Assembly: GCA_026119935.1 (NCBI GenBank)
Contig: JALRMH010000006.1
Location: forward strand, 186,001-250,000
Direction: 5' to 3'
Origin: Endothia cerciana
Lineage: Eukaryota > Ascomycota > Sordariomycetes > Diaporthales > Cryphonectriaceae
DNA length: 64,000 nucleotides
Shown one piece after another: positions 13,138-24,805 of this stretch (its first letter is position 1; each line of letters opens with the position of its first letter). The notes under the pieces are model-generated. The model saw only the letters and a list, made by a program, of their open reading frames with translations, did no database searches and had not been told where the DNA came from. The translations under genes and the position numbers were made by a program.

Positions 13138-16100
13138 TCAATCCGAATCCGTCCAGTAGTCGGACCCGGAGGCCTGAACTTGCTTGACAAGGGTAGGTGA
13201 TCCGGCCACGGGCTTATCTGCTTCCTTCTCTTCTTCCGTGTCCTCTTCTTTGCTCTCGGGGTCGAACTCGTCGCGCACCAACTCCCACTCAGTATGTTCA
13301 GGGAAGAATTCGGCGCGTCGTCTGTAGCACTTACCACAGAGCCAAGTTTCTACCGTGTATTTCTTACTGGCGTATATTAGACCGTATGCAGTCTGTTTCC
13401 AATACGTCAGCATGATATTTAGAAGCTACAATATCATTTATAATGGGAGCGGGGACCTACATATAAGCATGCATCGCAGTAGCCATCATGGAATTCTGCC
13501 TTACGAGTGCGGTGTGCCTGCGGATCCCATACCTTCTCCTCCCCCCCCTTGTCGACAACCCTTTTCTTTGGTGTCAGCAGCGAGATGATTTCCTTGCTGG
13601 CGCCATAGTAACGAGCCAACTTCAGCGCTGACCATTCTTGGTGGCAGCACCGACCTATCGCCCAGAGGTCGGCACCCTCAGCTAGTAGGAGCCTAATGAT
13701 AGCGGCCCGGTTGGACGAAACGACACCCCAGTGATCACACGACCGGACAGCCCAGTGGAGCGGCATCCAGCCGTCACCGTCGGGCTTATTCACAAGCCCA
13801 TTAGTTATCGACAAGCATTTTTGTACGACATCGACGCGGCCGCTGGTGACGGCGGTGTGGAGTAGTGTGCGTCCCAGCTTGTCCTCGACCCGCGTATCGA
13901 CCTCCGAGGAGAGGAGCTTCTCAACATGCTTGACCGTCTGGAAGGTCGCCCAGTGAATCGGCCGCCGGTCCAAGGCATCGGCGGCATCCGCCTCCGCGCC
14001 TCCCTCGAGCAGCAATTCTATCAATTCAGGGGTTCCCTGAAGACATGCAGCGTGGAGACTGGACGACATCAGGCCACCGTGCACAGCCACGTCTGCGCCG
14101 GCCTCGTCGATCAGAAACCGAATAATGTCCTGTTTGGTGGCGCTTTCAATGCTCAGCAGAACTACTTGGAGCGGCGTCCCGCGTTGTGGGTCCACCAGAT
14201 TGACATCTGCGCCCTCTGAGACAAGAAGCTTGACCATGTCGAGGTTCAAGGCCCAGCAGGCAGTGTGAAGAGGACCTCCACACCAGTTATCGACTGTGTT
14301 GAGCTCGGCCTTGGCTGAGATGAGGTACTTGGCGATTTCTGTTTGTCCCTGTATTATAGCAGAATCAAGAGGCATGTAGCCTTCTCCTCGGATTTCGAGG
14401 CTGGCTCCTCTATTCACAAGGACCTTGATCAAAGACACCGGCGCATCATGACTATCTATGGCCTGATGCAACACTGTGTTGCCCTTGTCGTCCTGGGCAT
14501 TCAGCTCCGGATCGTATTCCAGTAGGGCGTTTATAGCAGGTTCAGAGGGTTTAAGACCGGCGAGGTGAAGTGCCGTTCTCTTATCTGGAGTTCTGGCCTT
14601 TACATTGGCACCGGCTTCGAGAAGAGCTCGTATTATCTCGTGGCGTCCCGTCAAGGCCGCCGCCAGGAGCGGAGTGAAGTTGGAATCATACATATTGGGG
14701 AACACGCATGTTACTTCGGTATTTGCGCCGCGCGAGATCAGAAGTTCCACACTCTTCAGATTGCCGTTATAAGTGGCAATGTACAAGGCTGTGCTGTCGT
14801 TAGAACGGGCGTCAATTTCTGCACCTCCGTCGAGCAACTCTCTCAGGCATTCAGGATGGTCCCACGCGAAGTGAAGAGGAGTCCATTTCGCTTCTCCGGA
14901 GGGGCGATGATCAGCACCCGCCGCTATCAGAAGTCGTGTGACTTCTGTGTGTCCCACGCCAGCTGACCGGTGAAGTGCCGTTAGCCCCGAGCTGGATGCG
15001 TTCACGTCGGCTCCTTTCTCGATAAGGAATTCCACGACATCCTTGAAGCCTCTTCCGGCGGCGATCATAAGTGCAGTGCCGTTCGACTGTGCGAAATTGA
15101 CATCGGCTCCACGGTCAACAAGCAGTCTTAATAGGTCCAAGTTGCCACGGTATGATTTTAGTGCCTGGATCAAAGGGCGACATTGGTCTGGTTCGTTCAC
15201 TTGGGCACCGTGATCGAGAAGCAAGCGGCATATGCTGATTCCCCCGCTATCCGCGGCACAAGGGAGGGCGGTGAACGCGGGAGAGCTGTATTGCACATTG
15301 GGGTTTGCTCCATGTTCCAACAAGATGCGAACACAAGTTTCGTAGGACATGATTGATGCACAGCTGAGTGAAGGCCAACCATCAAAGCGATCCATGGGCG
15401 ATTCGACGTCCGCTGTGCGTGCGCCGGCGTCCAACAGCGTGCTCACAGCTTGGTGCTGGCCGAAAACGGTGGCCAGCTCTATTGCTGTTCTCTCGTGGCC
15501 ATCCTTGGACTCAATGTTCACGCCCATATCAGCGAGGACCCGAATCGCTGAGCCACGGCCAGATCTAATGGCTGCGTGCAGGGCCGCGCGACCACCGCGG
15601 TTTTCATCGCGGAAGTCAATATCTGCGCCGTGACCGAGAACCGCACCGATAGTGCCGGCGTGGCCTCCAGCAGCAGCGCAATAGAGGCTCGATGGAAATT
15701 CCGGAGGGCTGTCAGTATCTGAGGGACTTTGATGACGGAGCAAGTCCTTGAGGAGGCTGTCCTCACCAGCCCATGCTACTCGGCACGGGACCACATGGGG
15801 CCAGCTATATGATGTTGCCTTGTGCCTGCTTTTCAGGTACGAGAAAAGTGCTCTCAGGATGTCATATTCCGCCGAGAATGCGGCAGCCTCCATCGCTCTT
15901 AGAATGTCGACCAACGGCAGAATGTACGGCAGTTGAAGAAGACTATCCACAAGGCTCTTGTGGCCGTTCCTCACTGCCTCGCACAGCGCATCTGCCACCA
16001 GTCTCTCCCGCCCCGCCGAGGTACCGAGGCTGGCAATGATTTTATCAACTTCTTTCTCTAGCCCAAGAGACGAAAGTACTGGTAGATGGTGCAGGAATGA

Positions 16101-18908
16101 CCGGGTAGTTCTGAGATGCGGCGGGCTGAGGTACCAGTTGGCTGAAGACCAAAGTTGCAGTGCCTTTGCATCATGGAGAAATTCAGTGATCTCGTTTGGC
16201 GGAGATTGTTTGTTACCTGTGGTATATCCTCGTCGGTAATGGCTTGGCCAGTATTGAATTGCATAAGACAAAATGTCATGCCCATGGTCGAGTAAAATTG
16301 CAGAGTGCTGGGGAGAGCAACAAGCCGCTGAAATACGCTCCAGAATTTCAGGGAGGCTCAGATACCGTATGCATGTAGTGGCAATTTCTCTGTGGCCCTC
16401 CTCCTGTGTCGATTGTGTATACCATTCAGCGGGGTTTTCCGCAGACGAAAAGAATTCCCGCACTAACGGCCGGCTGAATCGAATTTCGTCGTTTTCCGTG
16501 ACGAAGAGCAGACCGAAGGCATCGTGGATCGCGAACGCGAGGTCGAGACATTCGACGGCGTCAATGCCTGAGGAGAGAGCCGAGGCGAGCTTGTGGGGAC
16601 TTAGGGGCTTCATGGAGTGCAACACCCACAGAATTACCTTTCGACCCCAAGAACGTGCTGAGTGCGGTACCGTTTGGAGTATCCTTTCAAGAAGCCTGCT
16701 CGACGAAGGCGGGGACAGCAGTTTCAGTTCTTCTTCCAAGGAGCCTTTCGTTGTCCATCTCGCTACGAGCAGCCAGTTCTGCATCAAGCGAACCAAATCC
16801 ATATCTAGCCCACAAGCTCGGAGTAGCTCACCAATTTCCAAGGAATAAGGCTGTAATTCGGGACGTTCCAACAGTAACTGCAGACACAGATCGTCGGCTA
16901 GCGTGTTGTCGCTGAGGGGCCCGACAGGCTGGTTACGGCTCATCAGGTCGATCTCTGGGAACTTGGCACTAGCAAGAGTGTCGCGGGTGCGCTTGTCGTT
17001 GACGGTTGTGATGAGAACCTTGAAGTACCTGTCGGTGCGGGTGGCGATGCCTAACAGCTGCGATAGGAACCACTGGCTGGACGTGGGATCACACTCATCC
17101 AGTCCGTCCACAACCCAGGTCATCCTGACCAGCATGCCCAAATCGGTTATGGCGCTGTTGAGAAGGAAGAAAGCATCCTGCTCTGTCCAACACTGGCTGA
17201 ATAACGGCGGCTCAAATGTGGGAGCGTGCACCGATGGTGGGGTACGGAAACGACCCAAGATCTGGGCCAAGAATGTTGTCGCCAGTGCGGCCACGCGGTT
17301 CCGCCGTTTGTCGTGCTGGTTGAACTTGAAGTAGAGGTGGATGGCGTCGCTCGGATAATCTGGGTCCGTAATGGATACAGTCTTGTGAAAACCATATTCA
17401 GCAGCCTGGGAAACGCTGGGACTGCCGTGGATATGCAGGATGCTGCATCCTTTGGAGCTGATCCAGTCCTGGAAGACCAGATCACTGTCTAGCCAACTAT
17501 ATGGATGCGCTACGCTGAAATCTGTCATCAGCGGATAGACAGGCGCAGCCTGAGATTCGACCGTGTCGATTAATGGAGAAAATGGATCGTCCATCCATGG
17601 AACTGCTCCCAATTTAGCACACCCTCTACTCCGGCGGAAGATCAAAGCGTGACGTCCAGGGTACCTACATTCCGTCACTCGATTAAGCCCCTTCTCCATT
17701 GTCTCGAAAAAAGCCTGGCGCGAGTCTGTCTCTGTCATATCGATCGATGATTTGTCGAGTCCACAACGCAGTTCCATTGGGATATCAAGAGTTGCGGTGA
17801 ATTGATCAGACACCTAATCTCTAGTCAATATGACACGATCACCAGATTACAGGTGTGCTTGGCTTACCCCGGTTGCGTTAGGACTGGTTGAATACATATT
17901 GACAACCGTTGCCCGGATTAGCATCCGGGTTTGCAGGAACGAGTTGGCAACTGAAGCGGTCGTGTTTGAAAGACACCTTGCCTCTCGAAGCGCGAATGTA
18001 CCTGGCTCTTTAGAAAGAACGAACCGGGTTATCTTGGTCTCCAAGTCTTCAAAATCCTTCCATCTGTGAGGACACCCTATAAAAGCCAGAAGACGGGTGC
18101 AGGCTTTGATACTAGCATACTCAGCTCCATTCATACTTGCTTGAATCAATGCCTAGACACAGCATTTCAGTCAGAATGATTTCTAGGGAAGCAGCAAATC
18201 GCAGTGGTCTTATCATGCACCTCTTTGACGATGATACCACCGATATCCACGGCAACAAAGACAAGGGGCAGAGGCTATGAAGGTGTCAGCTGACTGAACT
18301 CTGAGTAGAGTCCCTGAGGAATGCAAATGATATGTCATGCACTGACTGGATTTTGATCCTTCCTCAACTCCACCACTTGGGCAAGCAGTCGCAGGGCCTC
18401 CCGCTGTACTGCCTGTCGCGTACAGAGCCGTCCCGCTGTCACAACATTGTCATGATAGCTATACAGAAACACCCTCCCTGCCAAGCTTTTTTCCCTCAAC
18501 TTCTCCGTCAGCCAAGTCACAGAACCACCGTTGGCCCACGTTTGACTTCTGGAGCTGTAGAGACCATGAACGGCAACGAGGCTGCGAACTCATCAGAAGC
18601 GATCAGGGCAGCCAAAGGTGTCTCCATAGGATTGAAACCCACTCAAAGTGGCCCTTGCCCGAGTGATTTGAGCTCGTTGTCTCGACCTCCATGACTGGAC
18701 GAGGGTCTGTGAGCGCTCGTGTATGTCGACGTCCCAGCTCCCAACTGTCTTCAGACGACTCAGCTTGTTGTCTGGTTGAATGATGGCGCTGATATGGCGT
18801 GTCTGATGACCTGTGAGGCGAAGCCCGACTAGACGACCGACCAACTAGCACCGGCCCAGGGAGAATGCTCGCGGTAGTCGTGGTAAAGACAACTGCACAG
18901 TACGCCAT
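13138..18908 (-). CDS. NLR-like protein: SesB-like + NACHT-like + ankyrin repeats + degenerate zinc finger
   Basis: Six exons: 18908-18643, 18581-18347, 18274-18221, 18152-17868, 17813-13461 and 13392-13138, giving 1815 residues. The long exon has no ATG at its 5' edge (GTG follows an AG acceptor), which led me to the upstream exons. Residues about 89-280 are SesB/alpha-beta-hydrolase-like (DLVAVHGL, LVFVAVDIGGIIVKEAL, LLAFIGCPHRW). Residues about 400-560 are NACHT-like, with a good Walker B (MTWVVDGLDECD, about 510-522) but no P-loop lysine (HIHGSPSVSQ, about 408-416). From about residue 985 to 1700 there are around 20 ankyrin repeats. The C-terminus has two CxxC pairs (CDAC, CGKC) resembling a degenerate ZZ finger, then an acidic tail. 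Proteins of this layout act in fungal allorecognition and programmed cell death. The hydrolase nucleophile (normally Ser in GxSxG) is Asp here. Confidence 0.8.
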
Positions 18909-19130
18909 TAGTTGGATGTGAAATGGCGCCGCCCGAGCCCACGGAGCCGCTTCGAAAGGGTCAAATCTATCAGATTGCCTACATCTCTGCGGGGCAATGC
19001 ATCATTCATTGGCTTGGGCGCCAGAGATGCAGAAGAAGCTAAAGTCAGCGACCAGCCACCCCCCCTCCAAAACCCCTGTATTGCTGACAAGAGGGTGTCG
19101 TAATAAAGCAGATCACAGTGCGAGTTCCAA

Positions 19131-20177
19131 ATGCTTGCTGAAAGGAAGATGGTTGTGCGGGCTAGCTGTGACCTGTCAGGAATGATGAGGGGAGACAGGA
19201 ACTCTGTCTTTTTCGCAGAACCGCCCGGTCGCCCGGCCACTCGCGCCGTCGACTCTCCTAACAAGATGCAAGAATATCATTGCAACCAGCCCCAGGAGGA
19301 GGCCGAAGACGCCGTAGCGCCGGACGAAGGGCTTCCGCTTTGGACCATCCCCCTCGCGCCGACCGGCGACCATGGCAGCAAGTTCCACACGCAGAATGAC
19401 CCAGCGCAGCCCTTCCAGCGCACGAACTACATTGAACGGAAAGGCGCTGTCGACGTGCGGTGCTCATGCGTCGACGTCGTCCACGGCCTCCTTGACCGTG
19501 ACAACGATGTGTTCTGCACCCTGTTGGTGCTCGAGTTCCGCTTCGACTCGCGCAAGCGAGCCCGGCGTGTCTCGTCGGTAGACGTGGAGCTGCGCTTCGG
19601 CGGCCCCAACAACCCCGAGGTCAGCGCTATCGCACCCTGCGGAAACTTTAATGTCGCCCCGACGATACAGTCCGAGTCATTTGGCTTCTCTGCAAACCTC
19701 GGGGTCAGCGCCGCCCCGGCTCCCGCGCCGTCCCTGAGTGCCGGCGTCGACTACAACCGGAGCATCACGCGCGATATGACCTATGCGGCGACGGTCACAG
19801 GGGCGACGGCACTCCGGGGACGTAACTATGGCCAGCCCAACAGTGCCTCCTGGACGCTGCTGGAGAACCCCGCGACCAAGACGGGCGTGCCGGTCGCCAT
19901 GAAGGCCGCGATTCTTCTGAAGAGGCAGGATGAGGAGCAGTTCCAGTGTGTCGTCACGGTCAAGGCTCGTGCTGACTGGCGATCGTCACTCGAGTCTATC
20001 TTTGGATCAACGCCGCCGGACGATCCTGTTCTGTTCGACCCAGCCCTGGAGCCCACCAATGCTGCCTACGACGTGTTGAACCTGGGCCGTGTGAATTTAG
20101 AGGCTCTATCCAGCATCACATTCAGCAATGTGGTTTCGGGCACCGTCGAGACAACGTTAGTTGCCGCCAGGACGTGA
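19131..20177 (+). CDS. Uncharacterised conserved-looking fungal protein
   Basis: A single exon with up to 348 residues. I cannot assign a named domain. The body (from about residue 80) reads like a soluble beta-rich protein with well-formed segments: DVRCSCVDVVHGLLD, TLLVLEFRFDSRKRARRVSS, VELRFGG, TGATALRGRNYG, ASWTLLENPATKTGVP and LESIFGSTPPDDPVLFDP. It strongly resembles hypothetical proteins I have seen in many fungal genomes, but I know of no function. There is no signal peptide or clear membrane segment. The start is uncertain: ATG 19131 opens the frame, and an ATG at 19265 (MQEYHC) fits better with where family-like sequence begins. It lies head-to-head with the NLR-like gene (222 bp apart if 19131 is used) and 0.8 kb before the ankyrin-protease gene in the same direction. 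Confidence 0.65.
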   Translation: MLAERKMVVRASCDLSGMMRGDRNSVFFAEPPGRPATRAVDSPNKMQEYHCNQPQEEAEDAVAPDEGLPLWTIPLAPTGDHGSKFHTQNDPAQPFQRTNYIERKGAVDVRCSCVDVVHGLLDRDNDVFCTLLVLEFRFDSRKRARRVSSVDVELRFGGPNNPEVSAIAPCGNFNVAPTIQSESFGFSANLGVSAAPAPAPSLSAGVDYNRSITRDMTYAATVTGATALRGRNYGQPNSASWTLLENPATKTGVPVAMKAAILLKRQDEEQFQCVVTVKARADWRSSLESIFGSTPPDDPVLFDPALEPTNAAYDVLNLGRVNLEALSSITFSNVVSGTVETTLVAART

Positions 20178-20982
20178 ACGGTCCTAGCTATATGATGGCG
20201 AAGACTATTAGTGAGGGCGTCTTGGGGGGCAAAGTTGGAATCTGTATTCACAGCTGCTGTTTGTGGGTAGGTATGATGTTTGCTCGGGTCTGCCTTTAAT
20301 GATAGGACCTTCAGCCGTCTTCTCCTTTTTTTCTCTCCTTTCTTCTTCAACCCCTCCCCCTCCCCTCTTTCTTCTTCATAATTTGTATGGAGCCTAGAGC
20401 TATGGAGAGGCTAATTCTCTTAAACCCTCAAATTTTCCTACCCTCTCAAATTCGCAATTGTTTTATCTCTAGATAGTCGTACGACTTTGTTATTTCGAAA
20501 TGGTTATAACAAACCATAAGGCTCGTACTTTCTAGTACCCTCTCACTCGATCGAAATATGTGTTGCCCGTACGCGAAGTCTCCATATACTGCTTGAATCC
20601 CTATGCTCCCTAGCTTTTTTCCAAGTGGTCCGTAACCGAAGATTTCCTCTAGTGCCAACGGAAACCCCAAAAGAAAACCTGCACATGAAAAAGGGAAAAG
20701 CCTGGGCCCAATTACGATTATGGGTTGGTCAACACTCCGTAGCCCTTTGCTCTGCCTCCCAAAGCGCATTTGTCCCATAACAGTGTCCATTACAATAGAA
20801 GTACTGTGTGCACAGGAGGCTGTAAGCCTGGGGTGGGTGGTGCGAGTGGTCAGAAACAGGTTCGGCGATGGATGGATCACCCGTCCCCGCTTCTGGCCGT
20901 CAGAGTCAAGTATCAATGACTACCAGCCTTGTTTCAGATATCCAATGGATTTGGTTGTCCTCTGTCTTGACCAGCGGCTACG
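20178..20982. other. Intergenic with CT-rich tract
   Basis: No gene is seen. A pyrimidine-rich tract at about 20310-20385 may belong to the 3' region of the preceding gene or the promoter of the next one. Confidence 0.5.
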
Positions 20983-23900
20983 ATGACTTTGACGACGCAA
21001 CCAGTGCCATCGCAACTAGATGCAGGCTACGACAGCGATGAGGAATATGAAGACACGCCAGCGACAGCCCTCATCGCTCCGCTTGCACCGCAGCAGGATC
21101 CCGCCAAGGAGGCATTCGACAGCATTATCAAGGACGCAGATGACGAAAAGCTGAGACTCAAAGAGAACGCCTACCGCAAGGATTTTGCCAACAAATACAA
21201 GCCATACTTTGATGCCCGCGTCCAGCCCGAGAACCAGACACTCCTCCATCTCGTTGCAAACAAGGTCGGCCACAAGCCTCTTACCTTCTTCCTCGTCAAG
21301 CGTTACTCGCGCCTGCTGAGAACTACCGACGACAGCGGCAAGACACCGCTATACATCGCCATTGTCAGGAAGAATTTCAATTTCTTGAATGTCATCCTAG
21401 AGAAGTTCACCCAGGATCTGGATAGTTTGCTTGCTGTCGCGTGTGACCACGGAAGAAACAGCATTCATGCCGCAATCTTCCACAACCTCGAGGAAACGTA
21501 CGCGCTAAATCTCATTGACAAAGCTTCCGAAGAAACATTGTGCATGCGAGACCAAGACGGGCTCACCCCCTTGCACCTGGCAGTCCAGTATAGCCGATGT
21601 TCCAAGTCTCAGCTGCGCATCGTGCGAGCGCTCATCGCCCACGGAGAGGGGGCTCTGGACGAATTCAGCACTAACCCGCCAGACCTATCTGTCTACCGAT
21701 ACCATCAATATACAAGAGAAGAGGCCGAGCGACAGTTGAGAGCCAGCTGTGAGGCTGGCACCGGCCGTGATGCTATATACAACGAAAAGCCGGGTCCGAA
21801 GAATAAGCCGGCCGGGAAAATGCCGAGGCCGGGCCACTTGGCAGCCCAGGACGATGACCGGACAGTGAGAACACTCCCTGAAAACCAGGCTCCGAATGCT
21901 CACCACCTTGGAAGGCTTCAATTGGCCCTGCCCAATGGGACGGTTAGCAATGGAGCAGATCCTGGCAGTCTTGGGCAACGAGACGGACATGGCCGTAGTC
22001 AAGGCGGAGCATCTACCCCAGTCGAGCTGCACGAAGTAGGAAGCAAGCCTCGGCCAGAGCAGGAAGTGGTGAAGGGAGGAGGATGGGCCGACAAGATCCA
22101 CCAGGAAGTCAAACTGTATTACCTCCGGTCGACTTTCCAGAGTGCAACCCGTCCTCACCCGCGAGCGCAGAGTCAGGCGCTAAGATTCCTCCATGGCACA
22201 AATATCCAAGGTATGTGGTGTGTATTGTACCTCTATCATTCCTTTTCGAGGCCGAGTCTGTCGTTATGGCCGCCGACCAGATCACAGCTAACCGCTTACA
22301 CAGACTGGAACCTGTACTTTGACTACTCTAAGGCCTCAACACCTGTCCGCTGGGACTCCTTTAAGCAGAGCTTTGCGCACATGCGTTTCGACAGTGTGCT
22401 GCGCTATGTAGCATTCAACGAGATGGAGCTAGACAGGCTCAGCTCACCCCCAAGGAACACCAAGCTGCAGGCCAAGAGACTGGCAATGCAGGTGAAGCCT
22501 GGGCGCGGTCGGACTGATCTTACCTTCTTCTTCAGCTGGCTCCGCGACAAGGATGTCAAACACATTCTCAAGGTCACTGTCGATGACTGGCCGGAGAGGC
22601 CGCATAGTGACAAGGCCATCGAGGATTGTCTGAACAAGTTTGAGGTGGAAAGCCTGGAGTGGCGCAAGATGGACATCTGTCCCGAGACACTATTCAATGC
22701 CTGTCGAGATGTTCGTCATCTACATCTCTGGTGGAGCGGCAACAGGGCCATCCTGAGAGCGTGGAGCGAGCCAGAAGGTCTGGCCAGGCTGGAGAAGTTG
22801 AGGGCGGTAAACTTGGCGTGGAACCCAACCGAGGTACGTGGACTAGCATCGACCGCCTCTTTATCGCTTGTATGCATCGTCTTGGCTCTCTGACAGGAAG
22901 GATTCAGGTGTTGGAACCTGCCGACCTGATACAGTCATATATCGAGGACTTTCGTATCCGGCTAGCAAAGGCGGTCAGGAACTTTGAACTCGCCAAACAG
23001 GATGGTGACACGCGGCCACCTACTAAAGGAATTGTGCGAAGCGACACTGGGGGCGAAGGTAGAAACAGGTTGGAGGCGACACCACCTAGGACCATCCTCG
23101 TCGAGACCATTGAAGAGAATACCCCTAGAATTGACAACAGCGGGGCATCTGGTGCCCGGGTGAAGACCCTGAGTACCACGAACCAGAGAAACCTCTCAGC
23201 CCACAGGTGGCTGAATTGCATGGACACATTCGCCGACGAGATCCAGAACGTCCAGGTCCCTTTGTCGCAACAGGACGAGCTGAGAAAGGAGATCACCGTC
23301 GCCCTCATCGACGATGGTGCGAACATCGACATACCGACTGTGGCCGGGAAAGTAATTGGCGGAGAGACCTTTGACCGCGGTGGGCCGGACGAGAACGGGC
23401 CGAGTTCTTATTTCCTCTCCGCCAGCGGCCATGGCACGGTTATGGCAGATATGATCTGCCGCGTGTGCCCGATGGCAAAACTATATGTCTTCAAGTTGGA
23501 AACCCACCCCATACAAGATCCCATGACCGAGGGTCAGGCTCACAATCAGATCGCGACAAAAAGTGCCGCCCTGGTATATTCGCATTGCCCTGGCCCGAAA
23601 GCAGTCCCATCAGGTTTGCTAACAGTTCTGTGTGTGTGCCTAGGCAGTGGAAGCAGCTGTAGCCAGACGCGTCGACATTATATCCATTTCTTGGACCGTC
23701 AAGAAGCCCAAGGACATGGAACAGGATGCAGACCTGAAAGACCTGGGAGACGCTATCAGGCGGGCGCTGGACGCCGGCATCCTAGTCTTCTGCGCGGCCG
23801 GCGACGCAGGCAACTTCTCCGACGAGGAGTACCCCTACGAGTTCGACCGTGGCCGAATCATCCGGATCGGCGCCGCCACCGACGACGGCCGCCCGTGGGA

Positions 23901-24381
23901 GCGGTCGGGCGACCCGCACAGCCTCGACTTCATCTTCCCCGGCTGTTCCGTCGTGTCGCGCAACGCCCGTCTCGAGGGCGCCGTGCCCAGCCACTTCCGG
24001 GAGAACACGGGCTCTTCCGTAGCGACCGCTCTGGCAGCGGGCCTGGCGGCCCTAGTGCTCTACTGTGTGAGGCTTGCCGCCATCGTGAAGGAGAATGATG
24101 CCCGAACGACGGCGGTGGGTGCCGTGGCGCCTGTTGCCGTGGCGGCTGTCGAGGCTTCTGATCTGAAGATCATTAAGGATTACCGCAATATGAAGACCGC
24201 TTTCGAGAAGATTGGAGTGGATCGCGAGATCTACAAGTTCATCCGGGTCTGGGATCGTTTTGAAAGCCCAGCAGAAAGCCTGAGGTCGGCACCGGGAAAT
24301 GCCAGGGAAATTATAATCAATCTCGCCGTGGCGTTTGTTTCTTCCCAGAAGACAATGGACAGATTAGGAATTACTAAGTAA
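20983..24381 (+). CDS. Ankyrin-repeat / subtilisin-like serine protease (S8) fusion
   Basis: Exons 20983-22210, 22304-22833, 22908-23573 and 23644-24381 give 1053 residues; introns are GTATGT, GTACGT and GTATAT with AG ends. Residues about 80-240 hold ankyrin-like repeats (NQTLLHLVANK, SGKTPLYIAIV, DGLTPLHLAVQ). A charged linker and a middle domain follow. The C-terminal third is a peptidase S8 domain with a complete triad: Asp about 721 (ALIDDG), His about 761 (SGHGTVMA) and Ser about 933 (TGSSVATALAAG). The oxyanion-hole position normally Asn appears as Asp (FCAAGDAGN). With no signal peptide, it should be intracellular. In fungi, S8 domains are found as effector modules of NLR-like proteins, so proximity to the NLR-like gene suggests a shared immune or incompatibility role (inference). 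Confidence 0.82.
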
Positions 24382-24557
24382 TTAATGACACAGCACCAAT
24401 AAGAATCAAATATGACTTGCGATCGCCAATAGCAATCAAGGAAATGTGTAGTGGCTTGGTATGTCATCTAGTGAAGACTTGCCTGCTATTGGATTTCTTT
24501 TGTTCTCCCTCCCACCGCTGCCAGGGTGATTGGCACCCTTAACTTCAGTGTGGGTGT
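24382..24557. other. Short intergenic spacer
   Basis: Spacer between the protease gene and the broken ORF that follows; nothing recognised. Confidence 0.5.
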
Positions 24558-24805
24558 CTACAGAGGGCCTTGCAATACAATCACCTCGCCCTCCAGTTCG
24601 GACGTAGTGACAGTGTTGAACGGGTTCTTCGAGGGCTCCTCGTAGACCGGGTCCATTCCTTTACCGTGGCCGGTGTACAAATACACGCTCATGTTGTCCA
24701 GCCTTTTGTGTTCTTGATACTCTTCTTGTCGAGGCGCGAGTCAGTGCTTCGTAGGTTGGCGAGGCTGCAGTCTTCTGTCCGGTAGATGGAGTTCCTATCG
24801 CCGAG
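24558..24805 (-). pseudogene. Possible broken small ORF
   Basis: On the minus strand an open stretch after an AG acceptor (about 24805; reads NSIYRTEDCSLANLRS... to NTKGW) runs into a stop. The next frame continues smoothly from about 24692 to a stop at 24558 (SVYLYTGHGKGMDPVYE... ending VLQGPL). One missing base near 24693 would join them. Composition looks protein-like, but I recognise no family and could not find further upstream exons. It may equally be chance. Confidence 0.3.

Noticed and set aside
17700..17813. Start of the ankyrin protein at the edge of the long exon (17813)
   Set aside because: The codon there is GTG directly after an AG acceptor; upstream exons with SesB-like sequence join in frame, so the gene begins near 18908.
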